NCBI RefSeq assembly: GCF_001298445.1 | Contig: NZ_CP012036.1 | Coordinates: 4,824,158 to 4,888,157, forward strand | Length of the DNA: 64,000 nucleotides | Direction of reading: 5' to 3' | DNA from: Nostoc piscinale CENA21 | Lineage (GTDB): Bacteria; Cyanobacteriota; Cyanobacteriia; Cyanobacteriales; Nostocaceae | Shown: positions 53,505 through 62,796 of the stretch, piece by piece | How positions within the stretch are numbered: position 1 is the stretch's first letter | Layout of the letters: each line of letters starts with the position of its first letter | Program-made: the position numbers and the translations under genes | The notes under the pieces: model-generated | What the model saw: the letters and a program-made list of their open reading frames with translations, nothing else | Told to the model about the DNA's origin: nothing | Databases searched by the model: none

Positions 53505-55709
53505 ATGAATAAGCAGCTAGACAAGCATTTTGTCAGGTTATTTTTAAATTGGAACCTGCAACAGTCACCTGAGCGAAAATATAAAGAATTAGTCGTTGCT
53601 GGTATTGTGGCAATCGGCATTATAATTTTGCGCTTCATAGGAGTGTTTCAATCCTTAGAGTTAGCAGGATTGGATCAATTTTTTCGCTTACGTGCAACCG
53701 AAGAACCAGAAGAACGCATCACGATTGTAGCGATTGATGAAGATTCTTTGCGGCGAGTGGGTTCTTGGCCGATTCCTGATGGTGTGATTGCTGATTTATT
53801 GAAGAAATTACAAGTACATCAACCTCGCGCTATTGGCTTAGATATTTATCGGGATTTAGCAGTCAATCCAGGACACCAAGAACTAGTTAATCTTTATAGT
53901 TCAATGCCAAATTTAATTGGTATTCAACTATTAACACCAAACCGAGATATGCGTGTTTTGCCACCTCTAGAACTGAATCCGAAGCAAGTTGGTTTTAATA
54001 ATTTACTGTACGACCATGATGGCAAAGTCCGGCGAAATTTGTTGTATCTCCACATGAATAATCAACACTATGAAAGTTTTGCCTTAAAGTTAGCATTACT
54101 CTATTTGCAAGATCAAAAAATTACACCACAAAAAGCTGCTAAAAATAGTGATTATGTCCGATTAGGTAAGGCTATATTTACCCGTTTTCAAGCGAATGAT
54201 GGTGGTTATGTGAGGGCTGATGATCGAGGCTATCAAATTTTAGCAAACTTCCCTAAACCATCATGTAGAAAAATGGCTAGTGAGTTATGTAATTTCCGTC
54301 AAATCTCAATGAGTGATGTCTTGGATGGCAAAGTTCCCATTAGTTGGATACGCGATCGCATTGTATTGATTGGTTCAACTGCTCCCAGTTTGCAAGATTT
54401 TGCATTTATTCCCTACTCTAGCCAAATGCTGGGTACAGCCAAGCCGGTAGCGGGGATTGAACTGCAAGCTTATTTTGTGAGTGAGTTAATTTCTTCTGCT
54501 TTGGCAGGACGACCATCATTAAGAGTTTGGGCAAAAGTATGGGAGTGTTTATGGATTTTTTCCTGGTCTTATTTGGGTTCGTTAATTATTTGGCAGGTTA
54601 AAACTTTTAGTAAAAGTATTCCCAGCCTTTTATTATCTTTATTCATACTTTTTTTGTGTAGTTATGTAGCTTTTTTACTGGGGTGGTGGCTACCATTAAT
54701 CCCAGCAACTCTTGGCTTTAGTAGCGCCTCAATTTGGATGATTATTCATATTGCATATATGCAGGAAGAATTGAAACGCTCTAAGGAATTTTTGCATCAA
54801 GTCATCAATTCCATTCCTGATCCCATTTTTGTCAAAAATGAAAAACATCAATGGATTGTTTTAAATGATGCTTACTGTCAATTCATTGGTTATCCTGATA
54901 GCTTGTTGCTGGAAAAGTCATATTATGAATTTTTCCCTCGCCATGAAGCTGATGTTTTTAGAGAACAAGATAATTTAGTATTTCTCACCCAAAAACCGCG
55001 CGAAAATGAAGAAGAATTTACTGATGCTGCGGGTCAAACCCATTTAATTGCCACGAAGCGATCGCTCCACAAAGATGCGGCTGGTAATTTTTTCTTAGTA
55101 GGAGTGATTCGAGATATTACCCAGCGCAAGTTGATGGAAGAAGAACTACGACGCACTGCGGCTGAGTTATTTCGCTCGAATACGGAATTAAAACTCAAAG
55201 AAGACCATTTACGGTATCTGGCTTATCATGATCCCCTGACAGGCTTATCGAATCGCAAATTCTTTATAGAACAATTTCATGAATCTTTACAGTGGTCGCA
55301 AAACAACAATTTGTTGCTGGGACTGTTGTTTATTGATTTGGATGGCTTTAAACATATTAACGATACTTTGGGGCATGATATGGGCGATCGCTTGTTAGTG
55401 ATTGTTTCCCAAAGACTCAGTAATTGTTTGCGCGGCAGTGATACTGTTTCCCGTCTAGGTGGTGATGAATTTACAGTCATTCTCCGCGCAATTCCTGAAG
55501 TTCAAGTGGCGGCTAGAGTTGCAGAAAAAATTCTCGCCAGCCTAACCGAGCCAATTGTGCTATCAGGATACACTACTAAAATTTCTGCCAGTATTGGCAT
55601 CAGTGTTTATCCGATAAATAGTCAAGATGCAGAAACCCTGATTAAACAAGCCGATTCAGCTATGTACCGTGCTAAACACTTAGGTAAAAACCGATATGAG
55701 TTGACTTGA
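53505..55709 (+). CDS. CHASE2-PAS-GGDEF protein (probable diguanylate cyclase)
   Basis: This membrane sensor makes the messenger c-di-GMP. It has 734 residues from ATG 53505. An N-terminal membrane segment (VVAGIVAIGIIILRFIGVFQ) precedes a periplasmic CHASE2 domain (about residues 55-330; RVGSWPIPDGVIADLLKKL, AIGLDIYRDLAV). Next come three membrane segments near residues 340-425, a PAS domain (VINSIPDPIFVKNEKHQWI, NDAYCQFIGYPD) and a GGDEF domain (YHDPLTGLSNRKFF, RLGGDEFTVILRA). The intact GGDEF site suggests catalytic activity. No EAL domain follows. Confidence 0.92.
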   Translation: MNKQLDKHFVRLFLNWNLQQSPERKYKELVVAGIVAIGIIILRFIGVFQSLELAGLDQFFRLRATEEPEERITIVAIDEDSLRRVGSWPIPDGVIADLLKKLQVHQPRAIGLDIYRDLAVNPGHQELVNLYSSMPNLIGIQLLTPNRDMRVLPPLELNPKQVGFNNLLYDHDGKVRRNLLYLHMNNQHYESFALKLALLYLQDQKITPQKAAKNSDYVRLGKAIFTRFQANDGGYVRADDRGYQILANFPKPSCRKMASELCNFRQISMSDVLDGKVPISWIRDRIVLIGSTAPSLQDFAFIPYSSQMLGTAKPVAGIELQAYFVSELISSALAGRPSLRVWAKVWECLWIFSWSYLGSLIIWQVKTFSKSIPSLLLSLFILFLCSYVAFLLGWWLPLIPATLGFSSASIWMIIHIAYMQEELKRSKEFLHQVINSIPDPIFVKNEKHQWIVLNDAYCQFIGYPDSLLLEKSYYEFFPRHEADVFREQDNLVFLTQKPRENEEEFTDAAGQTHLIATKRSLHKDAAGNFFLVGVIRDITQRKLMEEELRRTAAELFRSNTELKLKEDHLRYLAYHDPLTGLSNRKFFIEQFHESLQWSQNNNLLLGLLFIDLDGFKHINDTLGHDMGDRLLVIVSQRLSNCLRGSDTVSRLGGDEFTVILRAIPEVQVAARVAEKILASLTEPIVLSGYTTKISASIGISVYPINSQDAETLIKQADSAMYRAKHLGKNRYELT

Positions 55710-56345
55710 TTGGTCAGCAAATATTAAAAAAATCAGTAATTTTTACAATAGACAATAGTCTCAGCCGTTGTGACAAATGGCTGAATGTTTTACGTCTGGA
55801 TTTTTATAGTACAATTGAACTATACTGACCATGTAACGATTTATTGTATTGTGATTTATTTAGTCTAAAAATTTATATATGAGTAACACTACTTAAACTA
55901 ATTTTGAATTATACTTAGTTTCATAAATTAAATTTTGATAAAGAAATCACGAAATGAGCCATTTTTGTAGTGTTAATCCCTGGTTTTTACGGAGATGTAC
56001 TCAATTTACCTCGGAAATACTGAGGTTTTTAGTATTATTTGCTACAAGTCAAGACAGGAATTCGCCGTAGAAATGTAAATAATTTATTAAGATTTTATAT
56101 TTCTGTGTCTGACTTTAGAGGTAATTAACGAACATCGAACAGCATCATCCTTATGAGTTCTAACTTTTGGCTGATGTCTGCCAGCAACCTTTAGGTATAT
56201 TTCTTAAGTGTTGAGCAGATTTTCTGCCCCAAGTTTTTTACTCAAGAATTTTCCTGAGCAATAAAAATTTTTACTAAAGTTTAATTTTTCCACGAAACTA
56301 ATTCCACATCGGATGTAGGTAAAAAAAGTACTGGGTGAAATCAGA
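55710..56345. other. A/T-rich intergenic region, nothing recognised
   Basis: About 640 bp between the cyclase-like gene and a small exported protein gene. No repeats, RNA genes or convincing small frames were seen. The end presumably holds the promoter of the small gene. Confidence 0.4.
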
Positions 56346-56606
56346 ATGCAAAAAATAGATAAAAACTTGATGGCGACCAACTTAAAAATCACAAGTATTT
56401 TGATACTGTGTGCGAGTGCCTGTTTAGCGATTCCGACAATTGCTGATGCTAGAGCAAATTTTCACGATTTAGTGGCTAGTGCTTTAACTAACACAGAAAA
56501 CAACAGTGTTAAAAGCTCCAGTGGTGATTCTCAGGAGTTAGCAGATGTATATGTACCGCCAAATTATGGCCTTCCTGATAGCCAGCATGGTAGCGGTACA
56601 CGCTAA
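56346..56606 (+). CDS. Small exported protein of unknown function
   Basis: The protein has 86 residues with a clear signal peptide (KITSILILCASACLAIPTIADA, cleavage near ADARA). The mature part is about 50 residues, Ser/Asn-rich, ending DVYVPPNYGLPDSQHGSGTR. An internal Met at residue 9 is an alternative start. The C-terminal VPPNYGLP..GSGTR resembles small exported proteins of cyanobacteria with short repeats; the role is unknown. Confidence 0.55.
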   Translation: MQKIDKNLMATNLKITSILILCASACLAIPTIADARANFHDLVASALTNTENNSVKSSSGDSQELADVYVPPNYGLPDSQHGSGTR

Positions 56607-56682
56607 GGCGTAACAAACCCAACTTAATTAATCATTAATTTGCAGTCGTAACACATCAAGATAAGCTGTAGTTGATCAGTGA

Positions 56683-58359
56683 CTAACTTACAGGTATAGA
56701 TTTACTCCAATGAAGTGCTTGTACGATTGTGTGCATTTGCCAATGTGGATTGGGTTCTGGGTAATCGCTGCGGTAGTGTCCGCCCCGGCTTTCTGTCCTG
56801 AAAGCAGCACTTCTGAGAATTAAATTAGCCACATCCAGTAAATTACGAGTTTCTGCCCAAAGTCTTAATTGGCGTTCTATATCCAGAGTTTGGAACTTAA
56901 CAGTTTCGTTGGCACGCAAAGACAGTAAGAATTGACTCAAAGGTAAAATAGCAAAATCTTGCTGCCAAGATTCGATAGTTGCGATCGCCTCGTCTAATCG
57001 TGACTGTTCTCGACAAATCCCGGCACTTTGCCACACTAAACGGGGTAATTTCTCCCGCAAAGCTTCTATTTGTGCTTGCTGGGTTTGCCAAGCATTCTCA
57101 TCTAAATTAAACTCCCGCACAGATAACTCTGACAACTCTGGTTGCCATTCCACATCTGTCAATTTAATATTGACCATCTGTGCGCCAAACACAATACATT
57201 CTAGTAAGGAGTTACTTGCTAAACGATTGGCTCCATGTACTCCCGTACTCGCAGTTTCTCCGACTGCGTATAAACCCGGAATATTGGTACGATTTTGTAA
57301 ATCAGCGACAATTCCACCCATCCAGTAATGCGCCGCAGGCGCAACCGGAATTGGTTCATGAAACACATCAATTCCCCAACGCTGACAAACTTTGATGATG
57401 TTGGGAAAGCGATGCTGAATTTTGTCAGCCGGGATGGGGCGCATATCTAGCCAGACATGGGCGGTAGCTGGATCAACCGCAGTTTTTTGCAGATGGCTAA
57501 AAATCGCTCGACTCACCACATCTCTCGGTGCGAGTTCTCCGGCGGGGTGATAGTCAAAGGCAAAGCGTCGCCCGGTATCATCAACTAAATGTGCGCCTTC
57601 ACCTCTGACAGCCTCACTAATTAAAAAGCGATCCGCACCTGGTTTCGTTAAGGCTGTGGGGTGAAACTGCACAAATTCCAAATCTCGCAGGATAGCCCCA
57701 GCCCGCCAAGCGATCGCCACCCCATCGCCTGTACTGACGGCTGGGTTAGTTGTTTGGGCAAAAACTTGACCACCACCACCAGTGGCGAGAACCACAGCTT
57801 TGGCTTTCACCCAAGTAATTTGACCTTGATAAAACAAACAGATTCCTTGACAGCGATTTGTTTCGGGTTCTAGCCACAAACTCAAGGCTAAAGCTTGCTG
57901 AATAACTTGAATATTTTGGCGATGTAATACTTGCGCTGTTAAAGTAGTTGTGACTTCTCTACCGGTGGTGTCAGCAGCATGAAGCACCCGATGACGAGAA
58001 TGGGCAGCTTCTAAAGTTAAAGCTAAGGCGTTACCATGACGGTCAAAAGCTACGCCCAAATTTACCAAAGATTGAATACAACTAGGGGCTTCTTGGGCGA
58101 GAAATTCTACTGCTTGCCGATCGCACAAACCAGCACCAGCTTGAATTGTATCTTCAATATGCAACTGTGGGGAATCTTCAGGAGCGATCGCTGCCGCAAT
58201 ACCACCTTGCGCCCAATCACTAGCAGACAAAGTAACAGTTTCTTTGGTAATTAAGCCGACTTGCAAAGACTCTGGCAAACACAACGCTGTGTACAGTCCA
58301 GCAGCGCCAGCGCCGACTACTATCACATCAAATTGGCGAGGAATTTCTATTTCAGGCAA
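56683..58359 (-). CDS. nadB: L-aspartate oxidase NadB
   Basis: This is an FAD enzyme that oxidises aspartate to iminoaspartate, the first step of NAD synthesis. The 558-residue protein has the FAD motif VIVVGAGAAGLYTALCLPE, SDWAQGGIAAA, TGGGGQVF, FVQFHPTALTKPG, VRGEGAHLVD, MGGIVADLQNRTNIPGLYAVGE and the C-terminal helical domain of the fumarate reductase/succinate dehydrogenase superfamily. Length is normal. No nadA or nadC lies beside it. Confidence 0.95.
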   Translation of the reverse strand: MPEIEIPRQFDVIVVGAGAAGLYTALCLPESLQVGLITKETVTLSASDWAQGGIAAAIAPEDSPQLHIEDTIQAGAGLCDRQAVEFLAQEAPSCIQSLVNLGVAFDRHGNALALTLEAAHSRHRVLHAADTTGREVTTTLTAQVLHRQNIQVIQQALALSLWLEPETNRCQGICLFYQGQITWVKAKAVVLATGGGGQVFAQTTNPAVSTGDGVAIAWRAGAILRDLEFVQFHPTALTKPGADRFLISEAVRGEGAHLVDDTGRRFAFDYHPAGELAPRDVVSRAIFSHLQKTAVDPATAHVWLDMRPIPADKIQHRFPNIIKVCQRWGIDVFHEPIPVAPAAHYWMGGIVADLQNRTNIPGLYAVGETASTGVHGANRLASNSLLECIVFGAQMVNIKLTDVEWQPELSELSVREFNLDENAWQTQQAQIEALREKLPRLVWQSAGICREQSRLDEAIATIESWQQDFAILPLSQFLLSLRANETVKFQTLDIERQLRLWAETRNLLDVANLILRSAAFRTESRGGHYRSDYPEPNPHWQMHTIVQALHWSKSIPVS

Positions 58360-58419
58360 AGTTAGACAGGGGGAGGTTTTTACGAATGTTTTGAAAACCA
58401 GCTTGTAAACTCAGCATGT

Positions 58420-58470
58420 ACACTTCGACTGCGCTCAGTGTACAGCACTCAGTACTCAGTACTCAGCACT
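58420..58470. repeat. TTCGACTGCGCTCAGT unit with (CAGTACT)n heptamers
   Basis: cttcgactgcgctcagtgt is followed by cagcactcagtactcagta and cagcact, a heptamer array. The first unit also occurs at about 10030, and the heptamer occurs inside cheA and near 61545. It is a dispersed repeat. Confidence 0.6.
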
Positions 58471-58484
58471 TTGCTATAAGAGAA

Positions 58485-58507
58485 CCACTCCCAAAAATTG
58501 GGAGTGG
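58485..58507 (-). terminator. Hairpin downstream of psbU, possible terminator
   Basis: CCACTCCCA and TGGGAGTGG form a perfect 9-bp stem with an AAAAT loop, 34 bp past the psbU stop. The T tract expected for a strong terminator is weak, so it may instead stabilise the transcript. Confidence 0.5.
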
Positions 58508-58540
58508 ACTACTATATGTCTACATTAACGATAATTTGGC

Positions 58541-58991
58541 TTATCTGTAGATACCGTTGTTAAAGCGATCATCTCCTTCGTTAAAGACAGCTTCTTGTTC
58601 GGTAACAGTGAAGTTGTCTAAATTAGCTTGTAGGATTTGTTTTTGGCGATCGCTCAATCCTGGTAGTTCCAATACATCCTCTACACTTTTGTAAGGAGCA
58701 TTTTTGATGATCTTCTTAGCCAGGGTAGGATACAAACCGGGGTAACTTTGGAAAGCGCGGACGTTGGTGTTATTCAAATCAATTTTTTTTACCAAATTCC
58801 GTTGCTAATTTAGCATCTGCCTTGTTTCGGAACTCCACTGCTAAAACAGGCACTTGTGGTAAAGCCAGACTGTTGATACCAGCAGCTTGGGCTACACCAG
58901 TTGTACCTAACCATCCCCAGCAACCAAGCAACAAACTAAATACTGTTAATAAACGCACCAATCTTTTCACGACTTTTTTACCTCTTTCCAT
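58541..58991 (-). CDS. psbU: Photosystem II 12 kDa extrinsic protein PsbU (frame interrupted at a poly-T run)
   Basis: PsbU is a lumenal stabiliser of the oxygen-evolving complex. The start is ATG 58991 (MERGKKVVKR), giving a signal peptide (LLTVFSLLLGCWGWLG, cleavage near VAQA). The frame breaks at T8 (58783-58790); with seven bases it continues ATEFGKKIDLNNTNVRAF with the helix-hairpin-helix typical of the family (YPGLYPTLAKKIIKNAPYKS, LPGLSDRQKQIL). The result is 149 residues, normal for PsbU. Given how conserved it is, I treat the break as a base-calling artefact. Confidence 0.9.
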
Positions 58992-59435
58992 CAAACTGAA
59001 TAATGGCTTTAAGCTGACAGCTGTCAACAGTTTATAATCTTTGAGGCACAGTTATGACTCTTGATTTTTGAACGCCAGTTGCTACAACTCGGCACAGCCG
59101 ACAACAGCACTAGCTCCTGTTAACTGGGAACTGATAGCTCAATCAACACACAGCAGTCATCAGAAACTAATATACAGCGTATTAATATCCACAATATTTA
59201 CTGTTACTGGGTTTGACTCTATTTTTGTCAAAAATTATTTTACTTCTCTGACTTGCTGACATCGCCACAGCTGTGCTGTGCTTCCCAAAGCACTGGCTAA
59301 GATACTCTAGCTTGTTCGCTGATCTCACTTCCTGACAAACTAATGCCAGCGTTTAAGCGTAAATTTTTTAATTGCTCACCTTGTAACTTTTTGTAAAGTT
59401 ATACCTAGAAACTTCAAGACGCAACATCAAGGATT
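58992..59435. other. Intergenic region between psbU and a minus-strand gene end, no gene seen
   Basis: About 440 bp. It must carry the psbU promoter on the minus strand. A 63-codon plus-strand frame at 59068-59259 has no family features and is probably chance. Confidence 0.4.
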
Positions 59436-59476
59436 TGGGGTGTAGGTAAGGAAAAACCTTTACACCCTTACACCCA
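59436..59476 (-). terminator. Hairpin of inverted TACACCC repeats after the 271-residue gene
   Basis: GGGGTGTAGGTAAGG and CCTTTACACCCTTACACCC can pair around an A-rich loop, 10 bp past the minus-strand stop codon. It is made of the same heptamers as the repeat near 10000. It could act as a terminator. Confidence 0.4.
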
Positions 59477-59485
59477 GCGCGTATG

Positions 59486-60301
59486 TCAACGTAATAAAGA
59501 CGCAAACGGACAACCACTGCTGCTTAAATTAGCCGATTTTGGTTTAGGCTTGCTTGGCAAAAAGCGGCGGAAAAAACCTAATAAAGTTTGTTTCCCCGCA
59601 TTAGCAGCTGGTTTTCCTTCTGGGGTTGGCTGCTGTTGAATAGTAGTTCCCATTTTGCCGCCAGAAGTTAATTGATTGAGAAATTTTCCATTATCGTAAT
59701 AGTGTTCCAAAGACAGAATTTTGCAGTTTTCCGTCACTTTAACAACACTCATTCCTACTACTTCAATCATCTGCTCAGTTGGGACATAATCTTTAAAATT
59801 ACCGCGGAAATGTCCCCAGTGTCGCCATTTAAAAGCAATGGTAGGGGGTGCAGAATAAACTTCTAATACTTCCCACAAAAATCCATCAGGGAAGGCATTA
59901 TGAAATAGCTGAGTAGAAGATTCAAAATCTTCTTGAGTAGCTTGATAGTGTTGGGTATTACCAATCAAAAGTTTGTAAGTACCTGCCTGAACTAAATCCT
60001 CTAATTTATAGCTATTACCGCCATTGGTACTCATGCGAAATTTATCTTGAACTACAGACAACCACTCTTGAGGATTTGTTTTGAAATTAGCTTCAATGTC
60101 GAAAGTTCTTACTAAATTCTGGACAAGTTTTTCCAGGGAATTTGCTGGATGATTGCACAGACTTTCCTTAGCTAAATTTTCATTAGAGCGAGTGTAATCT
60201 GGTTGTTCACCATAACGCCATGTTGCCTGAGTATTGTATTTAAGTACGATGTCTCGCTCTTGTACCCAAAGTGGCAGATTTTCAATGTTAATTTCAGTCA
60301 T
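59486..60301 (-). CDS. Pathogen-related-protein homologue (SnoaL/NTF2-like)
   Basis: The protein has 271 residues. WRYGEQPDYTRSNENLAKES, LEKLVQNLVRTFDIEANFKT, DKFRMSTNGG and FPDGFLWEVLEVYSAPPTIA followed by FKWRHWGHFRGNFKDYVPT closely recall plant 'pathogen-related protein' sequences, which have an NTF2/SnoaL-like alpha-beta cone fold. The biochemical function of the family is unknown. A C-terminal low-complexity basic tail (RRFLPSKPKPKSANLSSSGC) is specific to this version. There is no signal peptide. Confidence 0.65.
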   Translation of the reverse strand: MTEINIENLPLWVQERDIVLKYNTQATWRYGEQPDYTRSNENLAKESLCNHPANSLEKLVQNLVRTFDIEANFKTNPQEWLSVVQDKFRMSTNGGNSYKLEDLVQAGTYKLLIGNTQHYQATQEDFESSTQLFHNAFPDGFLWEVLEVYSAPPTIAFKWRHWGHFRGNFKDYVPTEQMIEVVGMSVVKVTENCKILSLEHYYDNGKFLNQLTSGGKMGTTIQQQPTPEGKPAANAGKQTLLGFFRRFLPSKPKPKSANLSSSGCPFASLLR

Positions 60302-60460
60302 AAATACCTCTGCTCAAAAATTACCAACAAGAACTTGTAAATCCTGATATTTAGCGAGTTGCAGAGATATCCCCGAAGTGCGATCGCCACAAGTTTACAG
60401 CTTTTTGAGCAGATTTTATGAATAATTAACTACTGAAGCTAACTCAGAAATTTGTTGAAT

Positions 60461-61240
60461 TTAAGCGACTAAAGCAGCTAGTAAAAATAAACTGTCTACC
60501 AAAATAGTACTTAAAACTGCTCCCCCAAATGCAAAGCAGTGTTTTTGCTGGTTACGTAAAGGTACAATTCCGGCTGTGAGTAACACTAATGCCAATGCTA
60601 CAGCCCAAGCTTGACCCCAAGGTGTGCGGACTTGAGTAACAGCAGCTTGTAAAATAGGCGACACCTTATCAGGTTCGACTTGCATGATTTGTCGCCAATA
60701 GGGCATTAAATCAACTATGTAGAAATATACATCGGTTAAAACTGTACCGAACAAGGAACCTAAATAAAACCAACTACCAACCTTGCACCAGTTTCTTGCT
60801 ACACACCAACAAGCAAAGGGTAAGCCAATAGACTCTACTGGTAAATGCCACAAAGGTTCCCAACGCAACCAACCCCAATAAATGGCCCCTGCTAACCAAC
60901 TCCAGCTAAAGCCTAAAAGTAAATCCCCCCAGAGGTATGTTGCAGGACGGGACATTAAGCGAAAACTCAACCATACCCAAAATCCGGTCATGGCTAAACT
61001 AAGGCTGGGTAGCGATCGCACCAGTGGTGCTTCAATAAATACTGGCACTGATACTAAAAACACCGCCGCCGCCAACACTAACCAAGTTTGTCGGGACAAT
61101 GTTAACAATGGTAAAGATGGCGACGCGGAAAGTGTAGATTCTAATTCTTCTATACCCAGCGAACCAGCATTCTTTACAGGTAATTTCTTATCAATAGTGG
61201 TGGTAGAGGCGTTATAACTCAACAAGGTGTTATTAATCAA
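60461..61240 (-). CDS. DUF3120 membrane protein
   Basis: The protein has 259 residues. After an N-terminal variable part, about five or six hydrophobic segments follow (TWLVLAAAVFLVSVPVFIEA, LSLAMTGFWVWLSF and so on). The motifs TYLWGDLLLGFSWSWLAGAIYW, WEPLWHLPVES and GSWFYLGSLFGTVLTDVYFY are typical of the cyanobacteria/plastid DUF3120 family. The function is unknown. It lies alone, divergent from uppP. Confidence 0.8.
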   Translation of the reverse strand: MINNTLLSYNASTTTIDKKLPVKNAGSLGIEELESTLSASPSLPLLTLSRQTWLVLAAAVFLVSVPVFIEAPLVRSLPSLSLAMTGFWVWLSFRLMSRPATYLWGDLLLGFSWSWLAGAIYWGWLRWEPLWHLPVESIGLPFACWCVARNWCKVGSWFYLGSLFGTVLTDVYFYIVDLMPYWRQIMQVEPDKVSPILQAAVTQVRTPWGQAWAVALALVLLTAGIVPLRNQQKHCFAFGGAVLSTILVDSLFLLAALVA

Positions 61241-61732
61241 AGTTTTAATAATTGTAACTAATCTTTATCTTATTTAAGATAACATACTCAAAAATCCCCC
61301 CCTGGGGCATTTTTATTGTACATAGATTTTGCGTAATTTGGAATGTCTGTTTGAAGGGGTGTGAGGAGATGAGGGAGACAAGGGAGAAGAGGGGGAAAAT
61401 ATAGGTTTACAAGCAGTCTGAATGGATAGAATTTTTGCCAGCAAAATAACAATTCAGGTTTAAAACTTAGACACTATAAAGCTTTTAACTCTGTCACCTG
61501 TAGCAATCATAAATGATGTACCAACATCTCTCTGACTTGAAAGTGCTGAGTGCTGAGTAAAAATACTAGTCTCACTTTCATACTTGGCGATGAAACTTAT
61601 TTCATCGAGACTACCTTATCTCCCTTGTCTCTTTTGTTCATTTCTCAAATAGGACTGCTATAAGTATCCTGTAAGCTTCTCAAAAAGATGTTTGTGTAAT
61701 TGGTTGTAATCGCAGCGATCGCAGGTAGACTG
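61241..61732. other. Intergenic region with purine-rich and heptamer repeats
   Basis: About 490 bp between divergent genes. It contains gatgagggagacaagggaga at about 61370-61390, a relative of the 37.85-kb repeat, and gtgctgagtgctgagtaaaa near 61545. No gene is seen. Confidence 0.45.
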
Positions 61733-62692
61733 ATGGCTTTATCAAAACGTCAATGGTTCGTGTTTATGAGTGTCGCATCGGCAATGGTTTCAGTTGCGGC
61801 CTTTCCACTCAAAGTTCTAAGTACTCCACCCACCCCAGAGGCTGGGGGAGTGCAACAAATGAATATTTTGCAAGCAATTGTTTTAGGTTTTGTGCAGGGA
61901 ATGACAGAATTCCTGCCAATTAGTAGTACCGCCCATTTAAAAGTTGTGCCTGTAGTTCTTGGTTGGGGTGATCCGGGAGTTGCTTTTACGGCGGTGATTC
62001 AGTTGGGAAGTATTGCAGCTGTACTGTGGTATTTCTGGGGAGATTTGACAAGAATTGCCACTGGCGCATTCAGAGCGATCGCCCAAAAAGATTATGCTGA
62101 TTATGACTTGCGTTTATCTATCGGCATCGCCTTGGGAACCTTGCCAATTATCTTTTTTGGCTTGTTAATTAAAAGATTTATCCCAGATTATGATAATTCA
62201 CCGATTAGAAGTATCGGCGCGATCGCGATCGCCTCGATAGTCATGTCTATATTATTGGGAATAGCAGAAAAACTCGGCAAACGAGAACGGGATTTTGAAC
62301 AACTAACCATGAATGATGGGCTATTGATGGGTTTAGCCCAATCTTTGGCGTTAATTCCTGGAGTTTCTCGTTCTGGTTCTACTCTAACAGCCGGCTTATT
62401 TATGACCTTACAACGGGAAACAGCCGCCAGATTTTCCTTTTTACTCGGCATTCCCGCCATTACCCTAGCCGGGTTAGTCGAATTAAAAGATGTTTTAGGA
62501 GATATTAACAGTACTGGCATCGTACCGTTGATTGCGGGTGTAATTTCTGCCGCAATATTTTCTTATATATCCATTGCTGGCTTACTTCGCTTTCTCAAAA
62601 CCAAAAGCACTTGGGTATTCATTTGGTATCGCCTCGCCTTTGGTATAGCTATTTTAGGTGCGATCAGTGCCGGAATTTTGAAAAATAGTTAA
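61733..62692 (+). CDS. uppP: Undecaprenyl-diphosphatase UppP (BacA family)
   Basis: This membrane enzyme recycles undecaprenyl pyrophosphate to the monophosphate carrier lipid for peptidoglycan and other polymers. It has 319 residues from ATG 61733 (AGGTAG upstream; a TTG at 61700 or an inner Met at 61859 are alternatives). The active-site regions are QGMTEFLPISSTAHL and IPGVSRSGSTLT, with about eight hydrophobic segments. The N-terminal 40 residues before MNILQAIVLGF are an extension, as in other cyanobacterial copies. Confidence 0.92.
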   Translation: MALSKRQWFVFMSVASAMVSVAAFPLKVLSTPPTPEAGGVQQMNILQAIVLGFVQGMTEFLPISSTAHLKVVPVVLGWGDPGVAFTAVIQLGSIAAVLWYFWGDLTRIATGAFRAIAQKDYADYDLRLSIGIALGTLPIIFFGLLIKRFIPDYDNSPIRSIGAIAIASIVMSILLGIAEKLGKRERDFEQLTMNDGLLMGLAQSLALIPGVSRSGSTLTAGLFMTLQRETAARFSFLLGIPAITLAGLVELKDVLGDINSTGIVPLIAGVISAAIFSYISIAGLLRFLKTKSTWVFIWYRLAFGIAILGAISAGILKNS

Positions 62693-62796
62693 TAGTCCAT
62701 AGTAATGATGAGTGTTGACTCATGAGTAACATAGTCAATAGTCCAGAGTTGAGTGATGACTTTGGCTATTGACAATTGACCAATAACTAATGACGA

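Noticed and set aside
59068..59259. 63-codon plus-strand frame between psbU and the next gene
   Set aside because: It has no RBS, no domain-like pattern and a composition like the surrounding spacer; probably chance.
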